From: an uncultured Burkholderiales bacterium
GTDB taxonomy: Bacteria > Pseudomonadota > Gammaproteobacteria > Burkholderiales > Thiobacillaceae
Direction: 5' to 3'
Length of the DNA stretch: 13,202 bases
Assembly: GCA_937925755.1 (NCBI GenBank)
Contig: CALAMX010000207.1
Location: 1-13,202 of the forward strand
The position numbers and the translations under genes were made by a program. The notes beneath the pieces were generated by a model, which saw nothing but the letters and a program-made list of their open reading frames with translations, was not told where the DNA came from and did no database searches. The first letter of the stretch is position 1. Each line of letters begins with the position of its first letter. Of the stretch, positions 5,127 through 12,525 are shown piece after piece.

Positions 5127-7499
5127 GTGATCCGCCTGGGCATACTCGCGTTTGCCTTGGGCGCGGCCATGCTGCAGGTGCAGCCGGCCCTGCCCGCGTA
5201 CACCTGGCTGGGGCCGTTGCTGTCCGGCATGGCGCTGATCCTCTGGCTGCAGTGCCCAAAGCGGCCAGCCGCAGTGTGCGGTCTTACCGCCTTGCTGCTC
5301 GCCGGCCTGGCCGGCTTTTTCTATGCCGCCTGGCGCGCCGAATCGCGTCTGGCCGACCATCTGCCCGAGGCCTGGGAGGACCGGCCGATTGATCTTACGG
5401 CGCGGGTGATCGATCTGCCCGAACGCACACCGCGCGGTTGGCGCGCGCGCTTCGACGTGGCAGTGGTGCACACCACGGGGGCCAGGGTACCAAGCCGCGT
5501 CATGCTCACAAAAAGCGCCTTCAAGGGTGAGCCGCCGCAACCGCCCAGACCCGGGGACTGCGTGCGCCTTGTGGCACGCCTCACCGCGCCGCACGGACAA
5601 GTCAACCCGCACGGTTTCGACTATGAGGGCTGGCTGTTCGAGCGGGGCATCCGGGCCACGGGGTTTGTCATGCATGGCCCACAAGCCGCGGATGGGTGCA
5701 CTGGCGCGGCACGCGGTTGGCTCGACCGCCTGCGTGGCAGCGTCCGCGACCGCCTGGCGCAAGCTCTGCAGGGGTATGACTATGCGGGGGTCGTCATCGC
5801 CCTGGCCGTGGGCGATCAGAATGCCATCCCCAGCGCCCAGTGGACCCTGTTCCGCCACACCGGGGTCACGCACCTGATGAGCATCTCCGGTGCGCATGTC
5901 ACGCTTTTTTCCACCCTGGTCTATTGGCTGGTCAGCCGGTTGTGGCGGCGCATGCCAGCGCTCTGTTCGTGGCTGCCGGCCCGCAAGGCGGGGCTTGGCC
6001 TGGGCCTACTCGCCGCTGCCGCCTACGTTGCCTTGGCTGGCTTTGGCATCCCGGCGCAGCGCACCCTCTACATGCTGGCAACCGTGGTCATCGTTTTGTG
6101 GGGCAGTTGGTTGACCTCTCCCAGCCGTGTGCTGGCCAGCGCGCTGTTGGTGGTGGTGGCGGTCGATCCCTGGGCCGCCCTGGCACCGGGATTCTGGCTG
6201 TCGTTTGGGGCGGTGGCGGCGCTCCTGTATGCCGGCAGCGGGCGGTTGCGCCCACCGCCGTGGGGGGTCGCTGGGGCCAAGGCCCAGGCGGCGGTCACCC
6301 TGGCGCTCACGCCTGCCCTGCTGGCGCTGTTTCATGAAATCTCCCTGGTTTCGCCCCTGGCCAATGCATTCGCCATCCCGCTCATCGGTCTCGTCGCCGT
6401 CCCGCTGACCCTCCTGGCGGTGGTGTTGCCGTTGGACGTTCTGGCCAGGCTCGCCCACGGCGCGGTCGAGCTGACCATGCAGGGCCTCGTCTGGCTCGAC
6501 AGCTTGCCACAGCCGGTCTGGTATGGGGCTCACCCGGGGTGGCCTGCCTTGGGTCTCGCCCTGCTCGGCACCGCCCTGCTCTTGTTGCCCAGGGGTGTGC
6601 CGGGACGCGCGCTTGGCCTGATCCTTTTCTTGCCGCTGCTGTTTCCGCGCCTGGAGCGGCCCGCGGCAGGGGAGTTCTGGCTTACCGTGCTCGACGTCGG
6701 GCAGGGCCTGGCGACTGTGGTGCGCACGGCCGAACACACCTTGGTCTATGACACCGGCCCGCTCTATGCCTCCGGCGAGGACGCCGGCGGGCGCATCGTC
6801 GCCCCCTATCTGCACGCGCAGGGGGTCAAACACCTCGACGCCCTGTTCGTCAGCCATGACGACACCGACCACAGCGGCGGCGCCCTGGGGCTGATGGCAA
6901 GCCTGCCCCCGGTGGCGCTCTGGACCTCGTTGGCCGGTATGGACCAAACCCGAGTCAGTCCGCACGGCCAGGCCATCCTGGCGGCGCACACCGGCGCGCG
7001 CACCTGCATCGCTGGCACCTCTTGGCGTTGGGATGCGGTGGAGTTCGCCATCTTGCACCCACCTCTACACCACTACGCCAACCGGCACTATGCCGACAAC
7101 GATCGGAGCTGTGTCCTGAAGGTGAGTAGCCGCAAAGGCAGCGTGTTGCTCACCGGGGACGTCGAGCGACTGGGGGAGTTGAGTCTGCTGGAGCGCGTGC
7201 CCGAGTCCCTGGCAGCCGATGTACTGATCGCTGCGCATCACGGCAGCCGCTCGTCGTCCATGCCGGAATTCCTGGATGCCGTTGGTGCCCGCTATGGCGT
7301 CATCTCGGTGGGACACCGTAACCGCTTCGGCCACCCCGCGCCGGAGGTGCTGCGGCGTTTCACCGAGCGTGGCATGCGCGTCCTGCGCACCGACCGGCAG
7401 GGTGCCCTGGAATTGCGCTTCACGCAGCAGGGGATCACGGTACGTTCGGCACGCGAGTTACAACGCCGTTACTGGCATAGGGTTTTCCCCGAAGCGTAA
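5127..7499 (+). CDS. comEC: ComEC/Rec2 family DNA internalisation channel
   Basis: Inner-membrane protein that passes single-stranded DNA into the cytoplasm during natural transformation. The product is 790 aa, full length for the family. It has an N-terminal hydrophobic and soluble region (DUF4131-like, to about residue 200). The central competence domain has many helices and the motif AVGDQNAIPSAQWTLFRHTG, followed by HLMSISGAHV, which is diagnostic. The C-terminal metallo-beta-lactamase-like domain starts near 519 with LTVLDVGQGLATVV. Metal-site type residues are visible: HDDTDH (577-582), LLTGDVE with D678, and AHHGSRSSS with H704-H705. The start is GTG 5127, preceded by AAAGGAG at 5107-5113 with a rather long 13-base spacing. 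The frame is intact, so transformation may be possible if the pilus genes exist elsewhere. Confidence 0.94.
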   Translation: MIRLGILAFALGAAMLQVQPALPAYTWLGPLLSGMALILWLQCPKRPAAVCGLTALLLAGLAGFFYAAWRAESRLADHLPEAWEDRPIDLTARVIDLPERTPRGWRARFDVAVVHTTGARVPSRVMLTKSAFKGEPPQPPRPGDCVRLVARLTAPHGQVNPHGFDYEGWLFERGIRATGFVMHGPQAADGCTGAARGWLDRLRGSVRDRLAQALQGYDYAGVVIALAVGDQNAIPSAQWTLFRHTGVTHLMSISGAHVTLFSTLVYWLVSRLWRRMPALCSWLPARKAGLGLGLLAAAAYVALAGFGIPAQRTLYMLATVVIVLWGSWLTSPSRVLASALLVVVAVDPWAALAPGFWLSFGAVAALLYAGSGRLRPPPWGVAGAKAQAAVTLALTPALLALFHEISLVSPLANAFAIPLIGLVAVPLTLLAVVLPLDVLARLAHGAVELTMQGLVWLDSLPQPVWYGAHPGWPALGLALLGTALLLLPRGVPGRALGLILFLPLLFPRLERPAAGEFWLTVLDVGQGLATVVRTAEHTLVYDTGPLYASGEDAGGRIVAPYLHAQGVKHLDALFVSHDDTDHSGGALGLMASLPPVALWTSLAGMDQTRVSPHGQAILAAHTGARTCIAGTSWRWDAVEFAILHPPLHHYANRHYADNDRSCVLKVSSRKGSVLLTGDVERLGELSLLERVPESLAADVLIAAHHGSRSSSMPEFLDAVGARYGVISVGHRNRFGHPAPEVLRRFTERGMRVLRTDRQGALELRFTQQGITVRSARELQRRYWHRVFPEA

Positions 7500-7523
7500 A
7501 GGGCGTTCCCCGAATCGCGTGCA

Positions 7524-7882
7524 GTGCCGGCGGCGGGCGACCTGGTGCTTGGTCAGGTCGCTCGCAGGCTGAACAAGCTCTGCCGCATGAACGATATTAC
7601 GTTCCGCTATGGCGGCGAGGAGTCCTGCGTGATCTGCCCACAACCGGCTTGGCCGAGGCGCTGCTTGAGGAGCACCTCGTGCGCGCGCTGCGGGAGGGGC
7701 GCCGGCCCGATCGGGGCGTGTTCCCGGTTACCTCAAGCGTGGGGGTGATGGTCCGGACCGTGTACAACGCCGACCCCAGGCCCGCATCGCCCACGCCGAC
7801 CAAGGCCTTCGACCACGCCCCAGCGAACGGGCGCGAGCGGGTGGTGGGGGTTCTTGCTGACTGGGAACTTGGATCAGCCTAG
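7524..7882 (+). pseudogene. Decayed GGDEF (diguanylate cyclase) fragment
   Basis: Remnant of a GGDEF domain, the enzyme that makes cyclic di-GMP. The first frame reads AAGDLVLGQVARRLNKLC then FRYGGEES, matching the stretch from the GHxAGD motif to the active-site loop, but with S in place of the final F of GGEEF. Near 7632-7634 a single C appears to be missing (GTGATCTGCCC rather than GTGATCCTGCCC). The match then continues in another frame as LPTTGLAEALLEEHLVRALREG and VTSSVGVMV. Around 7780-7812 the match moves to a third frame (ARIAHADQGL), and then returns for NGRERVV. All sequence upstream of the AAGD motif, including the metal-binding Asp of the GGDEF fold and any sensor domain, is missing. 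The fragment begins 24 bases after the comEC stop and overlaps the end of the SirB2 gene. Confidence 0.75.
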
Positions 7883-8257
7883 GCCCGGCAGGACTTGCTT
7901 CGTGACCGCAACAGCGACGATGTAGGCGAACACCCCCAGGGCGGCGATGAAGGCCATGACACGGATGGGTTTCGTACGCCCGCGTTTCAGGGCCACGCTG
8001 CCCAAGACGATGTAGGCGAGCAGCCCTACGATCTTGGCGATGAGCCAGGGCTGATCGAGCGGGTTGAGCCCGGCGACGACCAGCATGCCGATGGCGGCGG
8101 TGAGCAGCAGCGTGTCGTTGACATGTGGGACGATGCGCACCCAGCGCTGCTTGAGGCGCGGCGAGTCGAGCACCATCCACAATCCGCGCAACACGAACAG
8201 GGCGAGGGTGACGTAGACCGTGCCGACATGCACGAGGCGTAGCAGGGTGTAGGTCAT
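7874..8257 (-). CDS. SirB2 family inner-membrane protein
   Basis: A 127-aa, almost wholly hydrophobic protein with about four membrane helices (roughly 5-25, 48-64, 70-88 and 101-118). Family features seen are LVHVGTVYVTLALFVLRG near the N-terminus, LKQRWVRIVPHVNDTLLL (35-52), LIAKIVGLLAYIVLGSVALK (72-91) and a closing VFAYIVAVAVTK. SirB2 was named for an effect on invasion-gene expression in Salmonella, but its molecular role is not settled and most homologues, as here, occur in non-pathogens. GGAGGA lies just upstream of ATG 8257. It starts 21 bases after the pgi stop on the same strand, so the two are likely cotranscribed. Its last bases overlap the GGDEF remnant. Confidence 0.8.
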   Translation of the reverse strand: MTYTLLRLVHVGTVYVTLALFVLRGLWMVLDSPRLKQRWVRIVPHVNDTLLLTAAIGMLVVAGLNPLDQPWLIAKIVGLLAYIVLGSVALKRGRTKPIRVMAFIAALGVFAYIVAVAVTKQVLPGLG

Positions 8258-8265
8258 GCGTGCTG

Positions 8266-8271
8266 TCCTCC
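8266..8271 (-). promoter_or_regulatory. Ribosome binding site of the sirB2-like gene
   Basis: On the minus strand this reads GGAGGA, eight bases before the ATG at 8257-8255. It lies in the 21-base gap after pgi and supports both the chosen start and independent re-initiation on a shared transcript. Confidence 0.65.
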
Positions 8272-8278
8272 GCCTCGC

Positions 8279-9928
8279 TCAGGTCTCTTCGCGCAGGCCC
8301 TTGCAATAGTTGATCAGTCCGTTGGTGGAGGCGTCATGGCCGCGCACGGGCGCGGACGATTTCAGTTCGGGCAAGATGCTGCGGGCGAGCTGCTTGCCGA
8401 GCTCCACACCCCACTGGTCGAAGGCGTTGATGTCCCAGATCACGCTCTGCACGAAGACCTTGTGTTCGTAAAGGGCGATGATCCGACCCAGGGTGCGGGG
8501 GTTGAGCCGATGGTAGAGGAGGGTATTGCTCGGCCGGTTTCCGGGGAAGACACGGTGTGGCAGCAGCTTGGCGATCTCCTTCTTCTTCAGGCCCTGGGCC
8601 TTGAGTTCGGCGCGCACCTCGGCAGCGGTCTTGCCGCGCATGAGGGCCTCGGACTGGGCGAAGCAGTTGGCGAGCAGCATCTCGTGCTGGTCGTCGAGCG
8701 GGTTGTGTGACTCGGCCGCGACCAGGAAGTCGCAAGGGACGAGCCGGGTGCCTTGATGGATGAGCTGGTAGAAGGCGTGCTGGCCGTTGGTGCCGGGTTC
8801 GCCGAAGACGATGGGGCCGGTGGCATGCTTGACCGGTCGGCCGGCGCGGGTGACCGATTTGCCGTTGGACTCCATGTCGAGCTGCTGCAGATAGGCTGGC
8901 AGCCGCGCGAGATACTGATCGTAGGGTAGCACGGCGTGGGTGTGCGCGTCCCAGAAGTCGATGTACCAGATGCCGATGAGGCCGAGGATCACCGGCATGT
9001 TGGCAGTAAGCGGCGCGTTCAGGAAATGCTGGTCCATGTCGTGCGCCCCGGCGAGCAGCTCGTTGAAGTGCTCCATCCCGAGGTAGAGGGCGATGGGTAG
9101 CCCAATGGCCGACCAAAGCGAGTAGCGGCCGCCGACCCAATCCCAGAATTCGAACATGTTGTCCGGGTCGATGCCGAAGTTCACCACCGCCTCGCGATTG
9201 GTGGAGACGGCGACGAAGTGGCGCGCGACTGCCCGGCCGTCCTTGGCATGCTGCATGAGCCAGGCACGCGCGGCGGTGGCGTTGGCCAGGGTCTCTTGGG
9301 TGGTGAAGGTCTTGGAGGCGACGATGAACAGCGTGGTCTCGGGGCTCAAGCGCTTGAGCGTCTCGGTCAAATGGGTGGGGTCGACGTTGGAGACGAAATG
9401 CGTGGTGATGCCAGGCCGGGCATAGGGTGTGAGGGCCTGGCAGACCATGGCCGGCCCCAGATCCGAGCCGCCGATCCCGATGTTGACGATGTCGCGGATG
9501 GGCTGGCCGCCGTAGCCCTTCCAGCGGCCGGTGTGCACCTTGTCGACGAAGCTTGCCATCTGTTTGAGCACCCGGCGCACGTCGGTCATCACGTTGTGGC
9601 CGTCCACCATCAGGCTGAGCTCGGCCGGCGCACGCAGCGCCGTGTGCAGCGCCGCCCGGTCCTCGGTCACGTTGATGTGGCGGCCGCTGAACATGGCCGC
9701 GCGTGCCTCCTTGAGTTCTGCCGCCTTGGCCAGGCGCAGCAGGAGCTTGATCGTCTCTTCGGTGACGAGGTTTTTCGAGTAGTCGAGCAGCAAATCGTTC
9801 AGACGCAGCGAGAAGCGTTCGAAGCGGCGCTTGTCGGCGCGGAACAGTTCGCGCAGGTGCAGTCCCTTCCATTCCTTGTGATGGGCGCGCAGGGCCTGCC
9901 AGGCGGCATCCAGTTCTGTCCGTTTCAT
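8279..9928 (-). CDS. pgi: Glucose-6-phosphate isomerase
   Basis: Cytoplasmic enzyme interconverting glucose-6-phosphate and fructose-6-phosphate (glycolysis and gluconeogenesis). The product is 549 aa, the same length as the classical long bacterial Pgi. Sugar-phosphate binding motifs NIGIGGSDLGP (149-159) and VASKTFTTQET (203-213) are intact. So is the PGI signature DWVGGRYSLWSAIG (263-276) containing R268. Catalytic-site residues by family comparison are E353 in MESNGKS, H384 in GTNGQHAFYQLIHQG and K512 in FDQWGVELGKQLA. A minus-strand AAGGA lies four bases before ATG 9928. The gene follows the methyltransferase gene by 48 bases and precedes the sirB2-like gene by 21 bases. Nothing unusual in length or motifs. 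Confidence 0.97.
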   Translation of the reverse strand: MKRTELDAAWQALRAHHKEWKGLHLRELFRADKRRFERFSLRLNDLLLDYSKNLVTEETIKLLLRLAKAAELKEARAAMFSGRHINVTEDRAALHTALRAPAELSLMVDGHNVMTDVRRVLKQMASFVDKVHTGRWKGYGGQPIRDIVNIGIGGSDLGPAMVCQALTPYARPGITTHFVSNVDPTHLTETLKRLSPETTLFIVASKTFTTQETLANATAARAWLMQHAKDGRAVARHFVAVSTNREAVVNFGIDPDNMFEFWDWVGGRYSLWSAIGLPIALYLGMEHFNELLAGAHDMDQHFLNAPLTANMPVILGLIGIWYIDFWDAHTHAVLPYDQYLARLPAYLQQLDMESNGKSVTRAGRPVKHATGPIVFGEPGTNGQHAFYQLIHQGTRLVPCDFLVAAESHNPLDDQHEMLLANCFAQSEALMRGKTAAEVRAELKAQGLKKKEIAKLLPHRVFPGNRPSNTLLYHRLNPRTLGRIIALYEHKVFVQSVIWDINAFDQWGVELGKQLARSILPELKSSAPVRGHDASTNGLINYCKGLREET

Positions 9929-9959
9929 GAGGTCCTTTTTCGGATGCGAGTGTCCAGCA

Positions 9960-9965
9960 ATTATA
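9960..9965 (-). promoter_or_regulatory. Possible -10 element for pgi
   Basis: On the minus strand the 48-base gap between the methyltransferase and pgi contains a perfect TATAAT, about 30 bases before the pgi start. No good -35 hexamer stands 16-18 bases upstream and there is no extended -10 TG. It may let pgi-sirB2 be transcribed apart from the two-component operon, but the evidence is one hexamer. Confidence 0.28.
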
Positions 9966-9976
9966 GCCGCTTCGCG

Positions 9977-11143
9977 TCAGGCCAGCCGAGCCGAGAGCAG
10001 GAGGTTGCGCGGGGTGACCGATTCGGGGCAGAAACTGCTGAGCCACACCCGGTAGCCCAGGTGCTCGAGATGCAGGGCAAGGTCCGCCACCAACCACACC
10101 TCCAGGGCACGGCGGAAGGCGAGCCGGACGAGCTCCAGGCGCCGCACGCGACCGGCACGCGCGTAGCCCTCTGCCTCCAAGGCTGGCCAAGCGACCGCGG
10201 CGGGCAGGTGAAGCCCCTCGCGCGCGGCCAGACGCCGGCACCAGGCCTCGAACCCAGTCGCAAGCCAGGCCTCCGGCACCGGTTTCAAGGGATGGTAGGG
10301 CCGGCCGGTGAGCTCGCCGGCCAAGACCTGGAAGGCGAGCTTCCATGCCATGGCCTGCCGGCTGCGCTGCCGTTGCCGGGGCGTGGCCGTGGCGGTGTCG
10401 GTCACGGCTAGGCGCAGGTCGTCGTGGTTGAGGCAGAGGGCGCCGCCGGTGAGCGGCCGATAGACCGGCAGCGTCGTGCGGTAGTAGCAGCAGGGGGCGA
10501 GGTCCAGGGCGGGACAGCGTTGCTCGCCCGCCGCGATCACCAGGCGGCGGTGCAGGTCGCCACAGGCGTGCAAGGCCACGGTATGGCGATCTTCGAGGTA
10601 GCGGGCGCTCGCCGGGTCGAGGGCGTCGGCCTGGAGGAAATGCTGGTCTTGACCACGGCTCAAGGCTGCGCCGCGTACGCACAGGGCGGGGTCGATCTCC
10701 AGGCTCAACACCGGACGTTGCCAGGTCGCGGCGAGACTGCGTCCCAAGTGGCCGAGGCCGGCGCACCATTCCAACACCGGGGCGCGGGGCGCGCCAATGG
10801 CGGCGGTGAAGGCCTCGATCTGGGCCTGTTTGCGCCATGGCACGTGGCTGTGCACGTGTGGCGCGACGGCGGGCAAGGTGTGATGGGGGGCAACCGGCAG
10901 GCTGGTCAGGGGCAATAGCGCGGCGAGCTCGGGCAGGTGGCGTGCCAGCCAACGGATCAGCCCTGGCGTGTCGGCAGCACGGGCATCGAGCGCGGCTTCA
11001 GGGACGCTCAGGGCTTCGGCAGCGAGGGCTGGGTAGACCTCACACCACGCCGGCTTTGGATCCTTGAACGGCTGGGGGCGCCACAGCCCGGCATGGTTGA
11101 GGAGCAGGCGCTCAAGTTCGACCTTACGGCTCTGCAAGCTCAT
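9977..11143 (-). CDS. SAM-dependent methyltransferase, Methyltransf_32 (GSTCD/TRMT13)-like
   Basis: A 388-aa predicted cytosolic protein with a Rossmann-type methyltransferase core in its middle. It has VPWRKQAQIEAF (101-112), SAM-binding motif I VLEWCAGLGHLGRSLA (123-138), motif II SLEID (147-151), then ALHACGDLHRR (190-200) and APCCYY (217-222). The E-x-C-A-G-x-G-x-L loop together with HxCGDL and a CCY motif is typical of the PF13679-type family, which includes eukaryotic GSTCD and METTL25 proteins and the tRNA methylase TRMT13. The substrate of the bacterial members is not known to me. Its ATG overlaps the kinase stop (ATGA, 11143-11140), and no Shine-Dalgarno is visible, so translation probably depends on the kinase. 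The N-terminal 100 residues and C-terminal 150 residues lack motifs I can name. Confidence 0.72.
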   Translation of the reverse strand: MSLQSRKVELERLLLNHAGLWRPQPFKDPKPAWCEVYPALAAEALSVPEAALDARAADTPGLIRWLARHLPELAALLPLTSLPVAPHHTLPAVAPHVHSHVPWRKQAQIEAFTAAIGAPRAPVLEWCAGLGHLGRSLAATWQRPVLSLEIDPALCVRGAALSRGQDQHFLQADALDPASARYLEDRHTVALHACGDLHRRLVIAAGEQRCPALDLAPCCYYRTTLPVYRPLTGGALCLNHDDLRLAVTDTATATPRQRQRSRQAMAWKLAFQVLAGELTGRPYHPLKPVPEAWLATGFEAWCRRLAAREGLHLPAAVAWPALEAEGYARAGRVRRLELVRLAFRRALEVWLVADLALHLEHLGYRVWLSSFCPESVTPRNLLLSARLA

Positions 11144-12525
11144 GCCGATTTGGGCAAGCTCAGATCGAAGCGCGTCATACCGGGGACTGACGCTACTTGC
11201 ACACTGCCACCGTGTGCCTCGGCGATCGACCTGACGATGGCCAGGCCTAGGCCGGTGTGGGCGCCGTCGGCCCTTTGATCGGGGTTCACGCGGTAGAAGC
11301 GCTCGAACACGTGCGGCAGATGTGCCTCCGGGATGCCGGGCCCTGGGTTGACCACGGCGATCGTTGCGCCGTCGGTCGACTCGCTCAGTTCGATGACGAT
11401 GCGACCGCCGCGCGGGGTGTGGCGCACAGCGTTGGCGAGCAGGTTGGCGATGGCCCGCTCCAGCATCAGCCGGTCGCCCATGACGTGCGCCGAACCCGCC
11501 ACCGCCACCTCGACGCCGGCCTCCGCCGCGACGGCCTCGTAAAATTCGGCCACCCGACGGGCCACCGCCCCGAGGTCGATCGACTCGCGTTGCGGTACCA
11601 GCAGGCGGTTGTCCGCCTTGGCCAGCAGCAGCATGTCGTCGATCATGCGCGCCAGGCGCTCGTATTCCTCCAGGGCGGATTCCAGGGTCTCCCTGTAGGC
11701 GGCCGCCTCACGTGGCTGGGCCAGGACCACTTGGGTCTGGGTCATCAGATTGGACAGCGGGGTGCGCAGCTCGTGCGCGAGGTCGGCGGCGAAAGCGGCT
11801 AGGCGCTGGAAGGACTCTTCAAGCCGGGCGAGCATCTGGTTGAAGGCGGCGGCGAGTTCTACCAACTCGGCCGGCGCCCCCACCTCCGACAGGCGCGCAT
11901 CGAGTCGCTGCGCAGAAATGGACAGGGCGGTGGCGCCCATCTGCCGGAGCGGTTTCAGGCCCTGGCGGGTCACCGCCCAGCCCAGGGTGGCGGTGGCGAG
12001 TGCAGCGATGAGCATGACCAGGATGAGGGAGCGCCGGAAACCGGCCATGAAGTGGTCATGGTGGCGGATGTCGAAGGCCACGGCCACGGTGTAGGGCCCG
12101 CCGCCGACTGCCTGGGGCTGGACCTGTGTGACCATGCCGCGCAGGCGATGTCCGTCCTCGCGCCAGGTGACGAGCGCCGCCGGCCCACGGCGCGCCTGGG
12201 CGATGAGGCCCGCCGGGAAGGGCCCTGCGCGGCTGGCGAACCAGATGCGGCCCTCGGCGTCCAGCACCGCCAGCGACAGGCCATGGTGACCCACCAGGGC
12301 GTCGTCGAGCTGCTGCGGCAGGGCATCGAGCGCTGAGCGATCTGTTACCTTCGCCAGCAGGTTGCGTACCAGCTCGACCTTGCCGGCAAGCATCTGGCGG
12401 TCCATGTCGCGGAAGTGGGCGTCCACCGCCCGGTCGATGGCGAGGCCCAGGATCGCCAGCACGACGACGACGACAGCGGCGAACAGCAGGGCAGTACGGT
12501 TGGTGAGCGACAACGGCCGGCTCAC
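11140..12525 (-). CDS. Heavy-metal sensor histidine kinase, CusS/CopS type
   Basis: Inner-membrane sensor kinase, 461 aa. TM1 is about 11-31 and TM2 about 166-187, with a periplasmic sensor region between them (about 32-165). That region ends in FDIRHHDHFMAGFRRSLIL, where the cluster H155, H156 and H158 precedes TM2 as in CusS-like kinases and could contact metal. A HAMP linker covers about 185-240. The H-box is DLAHELRTPLSNL with phospho-acceptor H251. ATPase motifs are the N-box NLLANAVRHT (361-370), G1 NPGPGIP (393-399), F-box FERFYR and G2 HTGLGLAI (423-430). All are intact. The start is GTG 12525, overlapping the regulator stop by 4 bases (GTGA), with GGAGG ten bases upstream. Copper or silver is the likeliest signal by family, but CusS, CopS, CzcS and SilS cannot be told apart here and no efflux genes are visible. 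Confidence 0.9.
   Translation of the reverse strand: MSRPLSLTNRTALLFAAVVVVVLAILGLAIDRAVDAHFRDMDRQMLAGKVELVRNLLAKVTDRSALDALPQQLDDALVGHHGLSLAVLDAEGRIWFASRAGPFPAGLIAQARRGPAALVTWREDGHRLRGMVTQVQPQAVGGGPYTVAVAFDIRHHDHFMAGFRRSLILVMLIAALATATLGWAVTRQGLKPLRQMGATALSISAQRLDARLSEVGAPAELVELAAAFNQMLARLEESFQRLAAFAADLAHELRTPLSNLMTQTQVVLAQPREAAAYRETLESALEEYERLARMIDDMLLLAKADNRLLVPQRESIDLGAVARRVAEFYEAVAAEAGVEVAVAGSAHVMGDRLMLERAIANLLANAVRHTPRGGRIVIELSESTDGATIAVVNPGPGIPEAHLPHVFERFYRVNPDQRADGAHTGLGLAIVRSIAEAHGGSVQVASVPGMTRFDLSLPKSA

Noticed and set aside
5089..5259. Longer 238-aa version of the DUF2062 protein
   Set aside because: The additional 57 residues are low-complexity, overlap the start of comEC and precede the conserved family N-terminus MPRK.
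9218..10411. A 397-codon plus-strand frame antisense to pgi and the methyltransferase
   Set aside because: Rich in Gly, His and Gln with no motif; it is explained by codon bias on the opposite strand.
8334..10952. An 872-codon open frame on the minus strand spanning pgi and the methyltransferase gene
   Set aside because: It lies in another frame of two genes with clear family motifs. Its translation is rich in Pro, Arg and Ala with no domain, as expected of high-GC shadow frames.
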